Counted from the first letter of the stretch, positions 35,273 through 43,920 are shown. The stretch is DNA of 64,000 bases from Ulvibacterium sp965228935 (GCF_965228935.1 NZ_OZ245846.1:434001-498000), one strand, 5' to 3'. The notes: a model not told the origin generated them from the sequence alone. Translations and numbers: made by a program.

Positions 35273-35974
35273 TCATCGTAAAGCCGATTCCGTCAATACG
35301 ATACTATTGGGGTCTGTCAATGCCGTTCGAGGATTTCCTTCTTTAAGCCTAAATGAAAAGACATCTAAAAAGGATGGCGAGGAATAGAATCCCTTTAAAT
35401 CGATTCCACCTTCATCCGTTTTTATATTGGCGGTGAGTCCATCGCGTACAATGGCGATCTCTTCTACTCCCGAAGCTTTTTCATCCAATTCGTTCGCAAT
35501 GAAGATGGAGGCAGTCGCCAGCTTGCGCTCCCTACCGGACATGGTCCTGGAAGATGTGACGTGATAAATATTGTCCTTTTTATCATGAAAATTGTCGAAG
35601 GAGTTGATTTCGGACAAAAGCAAGATCATCAATATGCCTACGGCCATGCTTATGGTCAGGCCCAAAATGTTGATTCCTGAAAAAACGGTATTCTTTCTTA
35701 GGCCCCTTAACGAAACTTTCACATGGTTCTTGAAGATGCCATAGTGGTTCGGAAGTAAGTTCATTTTAATTCGTTTTACGATTATTGGGCGAAGCAATTT
35801 TAGGGTTTCCCAGAAATAATGTCTTCGGGCCTTGGCTTTGGAACAAGTCTTAATATTCTCCTGAAATAATTCCTCCATATCGCCCTCTATCTCCTCGAGG
35901 TAGTCTTGCTTTACAAAAAAGCGTAAAAAACTGAGGATATATTTGGGCGGTCCAATGTCTTTCGATGGTTCCAT
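35273..35974 (-). pseudogene. FtsX/MacB-type ABC permease, N-terminal part of the same broken gene
   Basis: The first 233 codons of the permease. It opens with a permease-prefix domain (PKYILSFLRFFVKQDYLEEIEGDMEELFQ, in two halves, about 9-38) found on permeases that sit beside PadR regulators, then the first FtsX helix GINILGLTISMAVGILMILL and the start of the periplasmic domain. Translation stops at TGA (35273-35275) where family members continue into the F-G-x-x-N-P-x-G-x motif. The whole gene would encode about 891 residues. It starts six bases after the padR stop, so the two are cotranscribed. Confidence 0.8.
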
Positions 35975-35980
35975 GGCTAG

Positions 35981-36307
35981 CTATAGTGCTGAAAGTTCAG
36001 GCATTGATGACCAAAGCCCCGCCCTAATTTCCCTTATCTCCGTCAGTACCCTGTGGGCCTGCCTACTGGCGGTATATATCCTTTTACGTTTTCCGCCCCT
36101 TTTTTGGGTTGCCTCTCCGAACTCGGAGGTCAAGAATCCTTTCTGTTCCATTCTTTTGAGCGCCGATTGTATCGACCCGACACTAAGTGATTCGCCCAAA
36201 CGGTGTTCAAGCTCTTTTTTGATACGGACACCATAAGCGTCGTCCTGCAATACTACAACGACAAGCAGCACAAGCTCCTCGAACTCTCCCAGTCTTGTTC
36301 TCTTCAT
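35981..36307 (-). CDS. PadR-family transcriptional regulator
   Basis: A 108-residue winged-helix regulator: LGEFEELVLLVVVVLQDDAYGVRIKKEL (N-terminal helices), SLSVGSIQSALKRMEQKGFL (recognition helix, about 40-59), GGKRKRIYTASRQAHRVL (wing and C-terminal helix). PadR proteins of this kind are commonly adjacent to permeases with a prefix domain, as here. Two 22-base direct repeats right upstream (36309-36366) are likely binding sites. Its partner permease gene is broken, so the regulon may be decaying. Confidence 0.92.
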   Translation of the reverse strand: MKRTRLGEFEELVLLVVVVLQDDAYGVRIKKELEHRLGESLSVGSIQSALKRMEQKGFLTSEFGEATQKRGGKRKRIYTASRQAHRVLTEIREIRAGLWSSMPELSAL

Positions 36308-36990
36308 TTTATTTCATTCGTAATTGCAGTAAATATAATCAAACTTATTTAATTCGTAATTGTAGTTAATATATTTTTACCTGCGACAATGAACCTGTAA
36401 CAGGAACATGAGAAAGTTGGTAATAGCGGATAACGTCCGTAATTGGGGTTCTGAAATAGCTCGGATATACGTTTGCAAAGAGGAACATTTCAGTAAATAG
36501 CTGGATCCTATAAAAAGGCGATTTTATAAGACCACTATGGAAAAAGAGTCGGTTCTCAAGAAATGTTGGTTTTAAGGAACTGAGACTAGAAATGAAAAAC
36601 AACCTCTCAATACTTTTTTGTCTTATCAAGTAAAACTAATTTGCTACGGTAGCAATAAAATAATCGGCATTTTCTGTAACTATTTGGAAACCGCTCGGTC
36701 TTTACTTTGAAATTATATTTGAGGTAATGTATAAGTTCGATATTGAAATCCGTGTGACCCAAGAGTATTTCCTTTCATTGTAAAAACTTTGGACAAACAC
36801 TGTCCAATAATTTTACGATGTGAGCCCGATACAAGAAGATTAATTGATTTAACAATATGATTATGAGTAATTTATAATCATGGCACAGATTTGGTTCATC
36901 TGCTTTTGACCCATCACTTTTCAATCATTTTCTCGGCATATGCTTAGTGGGCCGCTAGCTTATGCCTTCTAAATCTCAAAAGCCATATCC
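36308..36990. other. intergenic region with palindrome
   Basis: Apart from the padR repeats, the 683-base divergent region has one 15-bp palindrome with a single central base (TTGCTAC 36641-36647, GTAGCAA 36649-36655), a possible operator for the permease gene at 36991, and a TATATTTG at 36714-36721 like a -7 box but without a well placed -33 box. No gene is supported. Confidence 0.45.
36309..36366 (-). promoter_or_regulatory. pair of 22-base direct repeats upstream of padR
   Basis: Bases 36309-36330 and 36345-36366 agree in 20 of 22 positions and start 36 bases apart. The shared core is ATTCGTAATTG, nearly self-complementary. The first copy ends one base before the padR start codon. Repeated sites over the promoter suggest autoregulation by PadR. 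Confidence 0.55.
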
Positions 36991-39348
36991 ATGCACAACA
37001 TCAAACTTTTCCTAAGAAATATCAAAAGACAAAAAGGCTCCTTTTTTATTAATATAATCGGACTTTCCACGGGATTGGCCTGTGTCCTTTTGATATACCT
37101 ATGGGTACATGATGAACTGAACATGGATAAGTTCCATGAAAATGATGAACTGCTTTATAGGACCCTGGAACATACCCGCTACAATGAGGATGTCATCACA
37201 TGGAAAGAAACCTCTGGTCCCGTTGCAGAAGTATTAAAGGATGAAATGCCCGAGGTCGTCTATTCTACGGCCGTCGCCCCCCCGGAATGGTTCGGAAAAC
37301 AGAATCTATCCACTGAAGGTAAAGATATAAAGGCCCTCGGTCAGTATGTGGGAAAAGACTACTTCAATATCTTTTCCTATGGTCTTGTTCATGGGGGCAG
37401 GAATCAGGTACTTGCCGACAAGAATTCCATAGTGATTTCGGAATCGTTGGCAATGAGCCTTTTCGATTCTACGGAAAATAGTATCGGCAAGGTCATTGAA
37501 CTGGAACACGAACAACCATTGCAAGTGTCGGGGGTGTTCAAGGATACCCCGGCCAATTCCACGTTTCAGTTCGACTTCGCGGCAACCTATGACCTATTAT
37601 CCGATATGCCCGCATACAGTTGGGTCCAGAATTGGGGAAGTACAGGCCCACAGGTATTTATGGTTCTAAAAAAAGGTACGGATGTCAAGCAGTTCAAGAG
37701 GAAAATTGCCGATCTGATCAAGGTAAGACAGGAAGGATCGACCCGTACACTTTCCGCTGTTCCCTATTCGGATTACTATCTCTATGGTAACTACGAAAAC
37801 GGAAAGCAAGCCGGGGGACGTATAGAATATGTTCGGATGTTCTCCATAATTGCCATCATCATTTTGATGATCGCATGTATAAATTTTATGAACCTGTCAA
37901 CGGCAAAAGCGTCTAAAAGATTAAAGGAAATCGGCGTGAAAAAAGCAGTAGGTGCCAGCAGAAGGTCATTGGTGCTGCAGCATCTTGGGGAATCGGTGAT
38001 GATGGCCTTTACCGCGCTTTTGGTCGCACTTGTCATGGTCTTGGCTTCCCTCCCATGGTTCAACAATATTATTGGCAGGGAACTTACTGTAAACTTTACT
38101 CCGGGCCTTGTGTTAATAGTCTTGGGCATTACCCTGTTCGCGGGACTTGTGGCAGGAAGTTACCCCGCACTTTACCTGTCCGGCTTCAATGCAGTGACAA
38201 TTTTTCGGGGAAAAATTAAAAGTCCGGTCGGGGAATTTTTGACCAGAAAGGGGCTGGTCGTTGTACAGTTTGCCCTATCGGTCGTCTTGATCGTTTCCGT
38301 ACTGGTGGTTTATAAACAGATTGAGTTCATACAAAATAAAAACTTGGGATACGACAAGGACAATGTGGTCCATTTCGGAATTGAGGGCAGGGTAAAGAAC
38401 GGATTGGAGACCTTTGTCTCGGAAATCAAGAAAATACCAGGGGTAGTAAACGTTTCCAGCACATCGCACGATATGATAGGGCATAGTTTTTCCGCCGGCA
38501 TAGGCTGGGAAGGCAAAGATCCCGAGGACGATACCCAGTTTCAAATAGCCCAGGTAAACTATGACCTTATCGAAACTCTTGGTATGGAGGTTACCTCCGG
38601 CCGTAGTTTTTCACGGGACTATTCCACTGACAGTTCGGGTATTATTTTCAACGAGACTGCTATAAAGGCCATGGGGCTCGATAATCCAATAGGCAAAAAA
38701 GTGGATTTTCTGGGCCAGGAAAGAAGGATTATTGGAACGGTAAAGGATTTTCATTTCAAGTCATTACACGAGAGGGTCGAACCGATGTTGCTCGTGTTCT
38801 CCCCGGATTATGTAAGAAGGATTATGTTGCGGATAGAATCCGGAAAGGAGCGGGAAACCCTATCGGCCCTCCAAAGTTTTTATCGGGAATACAATCCTGG
38901 ATTCCCGCTCGAATATCAATTCCTGGATCAGGAATACAATACACTTTATGCATCGGAACAAAGAGTGGCCACATTGTCCAAATATTTTGCCGGTCTCGCA
39001 GTTTTGATTTCTTGCCTAGGTCTCTTTGGTCTAGCCGCCTATACGGCAGAGAGACGCCGAAAGGAAATTAGTATAAGGAAGGTCCTGGGCCAGACAGCAA
39101 CACAGGTTACGGTAATGTTGTCCGGCGAGTTTGCCAAGCTGGTCCTGATCGCGATCTTGATAGCTCTTCCCGTGGCCTATCTGCTGACAGACAACTGGCT
39201 GTCCGGTTTTGCCTATCGGATTCCTATGCGATTGTGGTATTTCCTGGCAGCTGGTCTAGTAGCATTTTTCATTGCCTTGGCAACGGTAAGCTCCCAGGCC
39301 CTTAGCGCTGCCAACAAAAACCCGGTAGACGGGTTGCAAGAGGAATAG
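36991..39348 (+). CDS. FtsX/MacB-type ABC transporter permease
   Basis: A 785-residue permease of the duplicated MacB/FtsX kind: a first helix (about 20-40, INIIGLSTGLACVLLIYLW), a periplasmic MacB_PCD domain, three helices (about 285-405) with the FMNLSTAKASKRLKEIGVKKAVGASR coupling motif, a second periplasmic domain, then three C-terminal helices with AAYTAERRRKEISIRKVLGQTATQV. Such permeases couple cytoplasmic ATP hydrolysis to work in the periplasm or to lipoprotein, peptide or toxin export. No ATPase gene is adjacent, so the partner is encoded elsewhere or the protein is an orphan permease. It stands alone, divergent from padR. Confidence 0.93.
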   Translation: MHNIKLFLRNIKRQKGSFFINIIGLSTGLACVLLIYLWVHDELNMDKFHENDELLYRTLEHTRYNEDVITWKETSGPVAEVLKDEMPEVVYSTAVAPPEWFGKQNLSTEGKDIKALGQYVGKDYFNIFSYGLVHGGRNQVLADKNSIVISESLAMSLFDSTENSIGKVIELEHEQPLQVSGVFKDTPANSTFQFDFAATYDLLSDMPAYSWVQNWGSTGPQVFMVLKKGTDVKQFKRKIADLIKVRQEGSTRTLSAVPYSDYYLYGNYENGKQAGGRIEYVRMFSIIAIIILMIACINFMNLSTAKASKRLKEIGVKKAVGASRRSLVLQHLGESVMMAFTALLVALVMVLASLPWFNNIIGRELTVNFTPGLVLIVLGITLFAGLVAGSYPALYLSGFNAVTIFRGKIKSPVGEFLTRKGLVVVQFALSVVLIVSVLVVYKQIEFIQNKNLGYDKDNVVHFGIEGRVKNGLETFVSEIKKIPGVVNVSSTSHDMIGHSFSAGIGWEGKDPEDDTQFQIAQVNYDLIETLGMEVTSGRSFSRDYSTDSSGIIFNETAIKAMGLDNPIGKKVDFLGQERRIIGTVKDFHFKSLHERVEPMLLVFSPDYVRRIMLRIESGKERETLSALQSFYREYNPGFPLEYQFLDQEYNTLYASEQRVATLSKYFAGLAVLISCLGLFGLAAYTAERRRKEISIRKVLGQTATQVTVMLSGEFAKLVLIAILIALPVAYLLTDNWLSGFAYRIPMRLWYFLAAGLVAFFIALATVSSQALSAANKNPVDGLQEE

Positions 39349-39490
39349 AGTTATGTGTAATGATAGTGTTCTGATTGGTTTCAAATTAATGGGACCAAAT
39401 AACGAAATTATCAGATCCCCTAGAATGGTTCTCTTTATGGGACTGATAAAATTGCTGCTAACACGGGCGTATATATAATTTTGTGCGCTT

Positions 39491-40699
39491 TTATTTACTT
39501 GTAAGATATATTTCTTTGATAATATCAAATCCTCCGCTAGTAGCAGTATTTTGAAACGTGATGATGCCAGTGTTGTCTGCTTTATTGAAAAAAAGATAGG
39601 TGGTAATACCTGGATCTCCACCTGTATGCCCCCATAACGTATGGTGAATTGAAGTAGAATCAAATTCATAAGTATGCCAACATAGCCCTTGGGAAGTATT
39701 GCCTTTGAGCTGAAGAGATAACATTTTGTCTATGGTATCTTTTTTCAGTATACGTTTTCCATTATATTCGCCACCATTCATGATAGCGATCATGTAATTG
39801 GACAATTCCCTAACACTGGTTCGTACCAAACCATCAGGATAATTGGGGAAACTATAAAGACAATTTTCAACAAAACTGTTTACTTCAAATTTGGAATCCT
39901 TGGTATACAGACGTTTATTTTCAAGTAATTCATTTTTGTTATGGTCGGTAATGTAAGCATAAGGTTTAATATGCTTTGATGAGTCTACTTCACTTAAAAA
40001 CCATCCTGTATTGTCCATACCCAAAGGCTTAAAAATATGTTTTTGGCAATATTCATTAAAAGGTTTCTTTGAAACATTTTCGATAATTAGGCCAAGCAAC
40101 CCGAATGCAATATTTGAATATCGTTTATTATCTCCTGGTGACAATTTGGTAAAATTACTTCCATCGTTATAGTATTTGCCATTCGAATTTAAATTTGCAT
40201 AAATCCAGTCATATAAAGATATTGTAGGGTCTCCACATGAATAGCTATGGTGATAGGCCGGCCCATCCTGAATGGAAGAGGTATGGGTCAAAATCTGAAA
40301 AATGGTTATTGGTCGGTCCGAATATTTAGGGTTTCTAATTTTGAAATCCAAATATTCATTTATATCCCTATCAAGATCAAGTAAACCTCTTTCCCAAAGT
40401 TGCATGGCCGCTACCGTAGTAAAAGTTTTGGAGATAGACCCAATATTCATAATACCATCAATGCTCATAGGTGTATTAAGCCCAATATCTGCCAAGCCAT
40501 AAGATTTGGACCATGTCAAGGTATTATCTTTTACAATACAGGTTGCAAAACCTAGAATATTCCTTTCGGACATAAAACTTTGGATTATAGTGTCCAGGGA
40601 CTCGTATTTATAATCCTTTTGGGCATACCCTGTAGTAATGAGTAAAAAGGAGACTGTTAAGCCAAAAGTCTTTAAAAATTTTGAATATATTATTTTCAT
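39491..40699 (-). CDS. secreted serine hydrolase, beta-lactamase-related
   Basis: A 402-residue exported enzyme of the class C beta-lactamase/DD-peptidase fold. The signal peptide is about 1-26 (ending GYAQ). SxxK is Ser88-Ile-Ser-Lys91 (MNIGSISKTFTT), YxN is YSN in DNKRYSNIAFGLLG, and the third motif is HTGGDPG. There is no extra C-terminal domain, unlike the serine hydrolase at 19.8 kb. Substrate could be a peptide or ester. It lies 35 bases downstream of the sigma-factor fusion gene on the same strand and may belong to its transcript, with a possible link to envelope stress. Confidence 0.88.
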   Translation of the reverse strand: MKIIYSKFLKTFGLTVSFLLITTGYAQKDYKYESLDTIIQSFMSERNILGFATCIVKDNTLTWSKSYGLADIGLNTPMSIDGIMNIGSISKTFTTVAAMQLWERGLLDLDRDINEYLDFKIRNPKYSDRPITIFQILTHTSSIQDGPAYHHSYSCGDPTISLYDWIYANLNSNGKYYNDGSNFTKLSPGDNKRYSNIAFGLLGLIIENVSKKPFNEYCQKHIFKPLGMDNTGWFLSEVDSSKHIKPYAYITDHNKNELLENKRLYTKDSKFEVNSFVENCLYSFPNYPDGLVRTSVRELSNYMIAIMNGGEYNGKRILKKDTIDKMLSLQLKGNTSQGLCWHTYEFDSTSIHHTLWGHTGGDPGITTYLFFNKADNTGIITFQNTATSGGFDIIKEIYLTSK

Positions 40700-40734
40700 G
40701 ATTCCAACACTTTTCTATGATTGCAAGGTTTGAC

Positions 40735-42156
40735 CTATTTAACAACCGATATTTCTATGGCCCCTTGTTCTCCTTTTGCGCCATATTTGGCCATAGCTTC
40801 ATTACTGTTTAGCCTTACCAATTTATAGTTGCTATCCGAGAGTCTTATGGTCTTTCCGATATCTATTTGTTGACCGTCGATAACAAGTAGATGTACTTTG
40901 CCCAAGAAAGTAAAGGAGCCGTTTCCTTGAAAATCTGAATCTTCAAAATCAACCCTTACTTTTCCTTTTAAATAAACCTCGTTGTTTTTTTTTGACCAAA
41001 ACAATCTTGAGGCACTAAAAGTACCCTTTTCTTTTTCGGGTGTTTCGTATGGGGCATTGGGGATTTTTGCAGTAATTTCAGGTTGAACAGTCTCTATTTG
41101 TTGTTTAACAGAATCTTGAATAGCTACAGAGTCAAAAGAACTTGAAGATAAAGCGATCAATAATGCTAAAGAATCCAATGGTTTCATAATTGTTTGTTTT
41201 ATGTTCTTGTTAGACTTGACGGAATCTTTTGAAATGGTTGCAGTTTTAGGTTGTATTTTTTTAGTTGTTTTATTTTCAACCAAGGAATCGGTAATGGTTA
41301 CCGAAGGGGATTTTAGGTTTTTATCAGTGTTGTTTCCTTCATTATTTTTCCATGGTTGAATTATTAAAATACCAATAGTGCATACCATGGCAACACCTGA
41401 TATGACCAATGCTTTAAAAAAGGGTTTAACAGATAAGATTTTCAAGTAAGATGGATCACTAAATTCCATGAATTCGACTGGCAAAGTATTTTTGACCGAT
41501 AACGAGAATTGGTCAAAACTTTTTTCATACAATTCAGATAAATGTGCATTCCCCTTAGGAGATAACAATAGCAACAACAATTTTTGGTGTTCTTTGTCCT
41601 TTTCATTTTCTTTTGCCTTTTCTACGAGCATTTTTTTTAACTTTTTACGTGCCCTAGCTAGGTGGGATTTTGATGTTCCCTCACTTATATCCAGTTCTTC
41701 TGCTATCTGGGCATGGGTGTATTTTTCCATGACATAGAGATTAAAGACCCAGCGGTGGTGCTCTGGCAATTGGTCAATGGTATTTAAAAGTTCAGTTATT
41801 GTGAAGGCCGTTTCCGTATTTGAAAAAGTTTCATCCTCTATTGTTTTAAGTTCAGTGCGGTATGGCGACGAATCATTTAGAGGTTTTTTCTTTTTTTCGT
41901 CTCGCAAGTATTGCAGGGTATGGTTCACTACCACACGGTGTAACCATGCGTCAAAAGGTCCTTTACCTTTAAAACTTTTATATTTTTCAATGGCTTTCAG
42001 AAAGGCTTCATGGGCCAAGTCTTCAGATAGCTGATTATCCTGGGTATATCTAAAACAAATACCGATCATTTTACCGATATTTCTACGGTAACTAGTTTCC
42101 CAAAATTCCTTTGTTGATCTAGTCAATTTACTAACATGTTTATAATCATGATGCAA
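40735..42156 (-). CDS. ECF sigma factor fused to a membrane anchor and extracytoplasmic TonB-plug-like tail
   Basis: A 473-residue fusion. Residues about 18-92 are sigma region 2 (QLSEDLAHEAFLKAIEKYKSF in two halves), about 120-178 are region 4 (YTHAQIAEELDISEGTSKSHLARARKKL). A charged linker is followed by a membrane helix (about 247-266, ALVISGVAMVCTIGILIIQP) and a tail of about 200 residues outside the membrane that ends NEAMAKYGAKGEQGAIEISVV, very like the AxxxYGxxGxxGVI motif of SusC plug and M56-type TonB-related proteins. Usual ECF factors are about 190 residues with a separate anti-sigma protein; here sensor and sigma parts are one chain. Function of the tail is inferred. Confidence 0.85.
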   Translation of the reverse strand: MHHDYKHVSKLTRSTKEFWETSYRRNIGKMIGICFRYTQDNQLSEDLAHEAFLKAIEKYKSFKGKGPFDAWLHRVVVNHTLQYLRDEKKKKPLNDSSPYRTELKTIEDETFSNTETAFTITELLNTIDQLPEHHRWVFNLYVMEKYTHAQIAEELDISEGTSKSHLARARKKLKKMLVEKAKENEKDKEHQKLLLLLLSPKGNAHLSELYEKSFDQFSLSVKNTLPVEFMEFSDPSYLKILSVKPFFKALVISGVAMVCTIGILIIQPWKNNEGNNTDKNLKSPSVTITDSLVENKTTKKIQPKTATISKDSVKSNKNIKQTIMKPLDSLALLIALSSSSFDSVAIQDSVKQQIETVQPEITAKIPNAPYETPEKEKGTFSASRLFWSKKNNEVYLKGKVRVDFEDSDFQGNGSFTFLGKVHLLVIDGQQIDIGKTIRLSDSNYKLVRLNSNEAMAKYGAKGEQGAIEISVVK

Positions 42157-42639
42157 TCAATCTGAATGGTGGCAGTTTTTTTGCAAATATTTTTTGGGAT
42201 GTTCTATAAATAATGATCATATGATTAATTCTGTAAAACCATCTTTATCAAAAAAGGCCAATTCATGAGAATCCTTTTTCAAAGTATAAGTATTCTAGGA
42301 AACGTCCTTTTCTTGGTCTCTTTTAATAGTTTCATCAATTCACATTTTATGGAACTCAATTCAAAAGGTCTTTTCGCCCTTACGCTTAGTTCATTTCCCT
42401 AACTCTCCATTGCACAAAAGGGGCTTCTTTCAAAATTATGGACTCCAACGCAAAAAAAGAATCTGGGTTTCCTTGGAGAAATTTTTTGCATTTACTCTAT
42501 CCTGTTTTTTGTTACATATTGGATACATTTTTAAGGTTGAGTCCGTTCGACCAAAATTTCGACTTTCCGTTTTGTTCTGCTTCCGGTCGATCCGGCACTC
42601 CCCCCTATCGGTTTTGATCATATCTTCAGTACAGCCACC

Positions 42640-42779
42640 ATTCCCTTTTTTTCGATGGCAAAAAAACAACATCCGTTCTTGGTGACGGCATAAAGCCAGC
42701 CCCGCCAATTGCGGGGCCTTTTTATACGTCCTTTCCAAGCCCCGATGTTGTAATCCGTACAGCATCAAAAAAAGGGAAT
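42640..42779. repeat. 140-base imperfect palindrome
   Basis: Nested inverted repeats are arranged symmetrically around base 42708: outer arms ATTCCCTTTTTTT (42640-42652) and AAAAAAAGGGAAT (42767-42779); middle arms CAACATC (42667-42673) and GATGTTG (42744-42750); inner arms GCCCCGC (42699-42705) and GCGGGGC (42711-42717). Between middle and inner arms CTTGG, GACG and ATAAA also find complements in order. The whole can fold into one long hairpin with small bulges. Confidence 0.75.
42699..42723 (+). terminator. terminator hairpin at the tip of the palindrome
   Basis: GCCCCGC and GCGGGGC with a five-base loop are followed by CCTTTTT. It is a good intrinsic terminator on the plus strand, blocking transcription from the chromosome into the element. 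Confidence 0.75.
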
Positions 42780-42791
42780 CGTGAAGGCACT

Positions 42792-42983
42792 ATGGGAAGT
42801 AAATCAAAAACACAAAAGATGAAATCGTACGGAATCAACAAAAAGGAAGCGGAACAAAGGTTAAAAATCAAAAAAAGGGAAAACGCTCCGGATATAATAA
42901 GTAAATCGATTATAAAAGCTGTCCGAAGGGTTCGGGCAGGACTATTCATTCATTTTAAATTTTTCAATTATGAGCAATCTTAG
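42792..42983 (+). CDS. small basic protein of unknown function (doubtful)
   Basis: A 63-codon frame starts just after the palindrome and overlaps the ssb start by 14 bases. The first about 48 residues are lysine-rich and helical (KSYGINKKEAEQRLKIKKRE), the last about 12 look like translated leader. It may be a small element protein or simply the ssb leader. No family is recognised. Confidence 0.3.
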   Translation: MGSKSKTQKMKSYGINKKEAEQRLKIKKRENAPDIISKSIIKAVRRVRAGLFIHFKFFNYEQS

Positions 42984-43323
42984 AAACAAAGTTCAATTGA
43001 TCGGCAACGTGGGGAACGACCCTGAAATGAACGTTTTGGAAAGCGGTAAAAAAGTCATTCGTTTTTTATTGGCCACCGATCAGAATTACAAAGATGCCGA
43101 AGGTCAAAAGGTACGGTCCACTGACTGGCACAATATGGTGGCCTGGGGCAAGACCGCCGAGATCATCGATCTATATGCGGTCAAAGGCAAGCAGATCGCT
43201 ATCGAGGGTAGACTGACCTCACGAAGCTACGAAACCAAGAAAGGCGAAAAACGCTATATCACGGAGGTAATTGTTAGCGAGGTTCTATTATTGGGTGCCA
43301 AGAACGAAGATAGGGCAGCCTAA
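42970..43323 (+). CDS. ssb: single-stranded DNA-binding protein
   Basis: A 117-residue SSB with one OB fold: LRNKVQLIGNVGNDPEMNVLESG (in two parts), STDWHNMVAWGKTAEIIDLYAVKGKQIAIEG, EKRYITEVIVSEVLLLG. It protects the single strand during conjugative transfer or replication of the element. The acidic tip (DDxxF-like) that chromosomal SSBs use to bind partner proteins is absent; the protein ends NEDRAA. Short SSBs like this are usual on Bacteroidota mobile elements. A terminator follows directly, so it is monocistronic. Confidence 0.93.
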   Translation: MSNLRNKVQLIGNVGNDPEMNVLESGKKVIRFLLATDQNYKDAEGQKVRSTDWHNMVAWGKTAEIIDLYAVKGKQIAIEGRLTSRSYETKKGEKRYITEVIVSEVLLLGAKNEDRAA

Positions 43324-43343
43324 TACATAAACCATTTACAATT

Positions 43344-43382
43344 AAAGAGGGCATCTCTCGGAAAAGTTCTGCCCTCTTTTTC
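43344..43382 (+). terminator. intrinsic terminator after ssb
   Basis: AAAGAGGGCA (43344-43353) pairs perfectly with TGCCCTCTTT (43370-43379), followed by more T. Confidence 0.88.
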
Positions 43383-43411
43383 ATTACCAATAACGTTTAA
43401 ATTAAAAAGCA

Positions 43412-43861
43412 ATGAAGGACAAAGTTAACGAAATACGGATAAGCTACAAAGAACGAATCCCTGCCCCCTTTTGGCAGAAGATAAATTCCTCAAAGGATGC
43501 CGCAGATCTACTTTACGAACATTGGGACAAACAGACAATTCAGGTAAATGAATCCTTTAAGGTCATGTTATTGAACAATAACAATAAGGTGAAGGGTATC
43601 TATCAACTTTCAAAAGGCGGGATTACCTCCACGGTCATCGATATGCGGATCTTGTTCGCGGTGGTTTTAAAATCATTGTCCGTAGCAATCATCTTGACAC
43701 ACAACCATCCCAGCGGAACGTTGAGGGCAAGCCAAGCGGACAGGGAGATTACCCAAAAGATCAAGGAGGCAGCTGATCTATTCGATATCCGGTTATTGGA
43801 TCATATCCTAATCGTTCCCAATGGCCGGTACTACAGTTTTGCCGATAATGGAATTCTTTAA
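43412..43861 (+). CDS. RadC-like JAB-domain protein
   Basis: A 149-residue JAMM/MPN-fold protein of the RadC group. The metal-binding pattern HNHPSGTLRASQADREIT (about 100-117) supplies His-x-His and Asp ligands; LLDHILIVPNGRYYSFADNGIL closes the domain. It lacks the N-terminal helix-hairpin-helix region of full RadC, as is typical of copies on plasmids, phages and conjugative elements, where the role is thought to be in handling incoming DNA or opposing host defence but is unsettled. Confidence 0.9.
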   Translation: MKDKVNEIRISYKERIPAPFWQKINSSKDAADLLYEHWDKQTIQVNESFKVMLLNNNNKVKGIYQLSKGGITSTVIDMRILFAVVLKSLSVAIILTHNHPSGTLRASQADREITQKIKEAADLFDIRLLDHILIVPNGRYYSFADNGIL

Positions 43862-43920
43862 ATCCATATCAACCAATCATGGGATGTCCAAACTATAATT
43901 CCCGTGATGGGGAAACACAA

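Larger units (their letters stand above)
42157..42791. other. intergenic region at probable left end of conjugative element
   Basis: There is no convincing gene. The right half is occupied by the long imperfect palindrome 42640-42779. The left boundary of the mobile element is expected in this stretch, between the chromosomal sigma gene and ssb, but no direct repeat or tRNA end was recognised. Confidence 0.5.

Noticed and set aside
26948..35974. Stop-codon reassignment (TGA read as amino acid)
   Set aside because: Several intact genes in the window end with TGA at the expected place, and the lesions include a TAG and a frameshift.
36366..36629. 87-codon minus-strand frame upstream of padR
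   Set aside because: No family features; it lies in the regulatory region with the direct repeats.
42410..42685. 91-codon plus-strand frame before the palindrome
   Set aside because: It runs into the palindrome arms, is rich in Phe, Ser and Pro in a non-domain-like order, and has no upstream signal.
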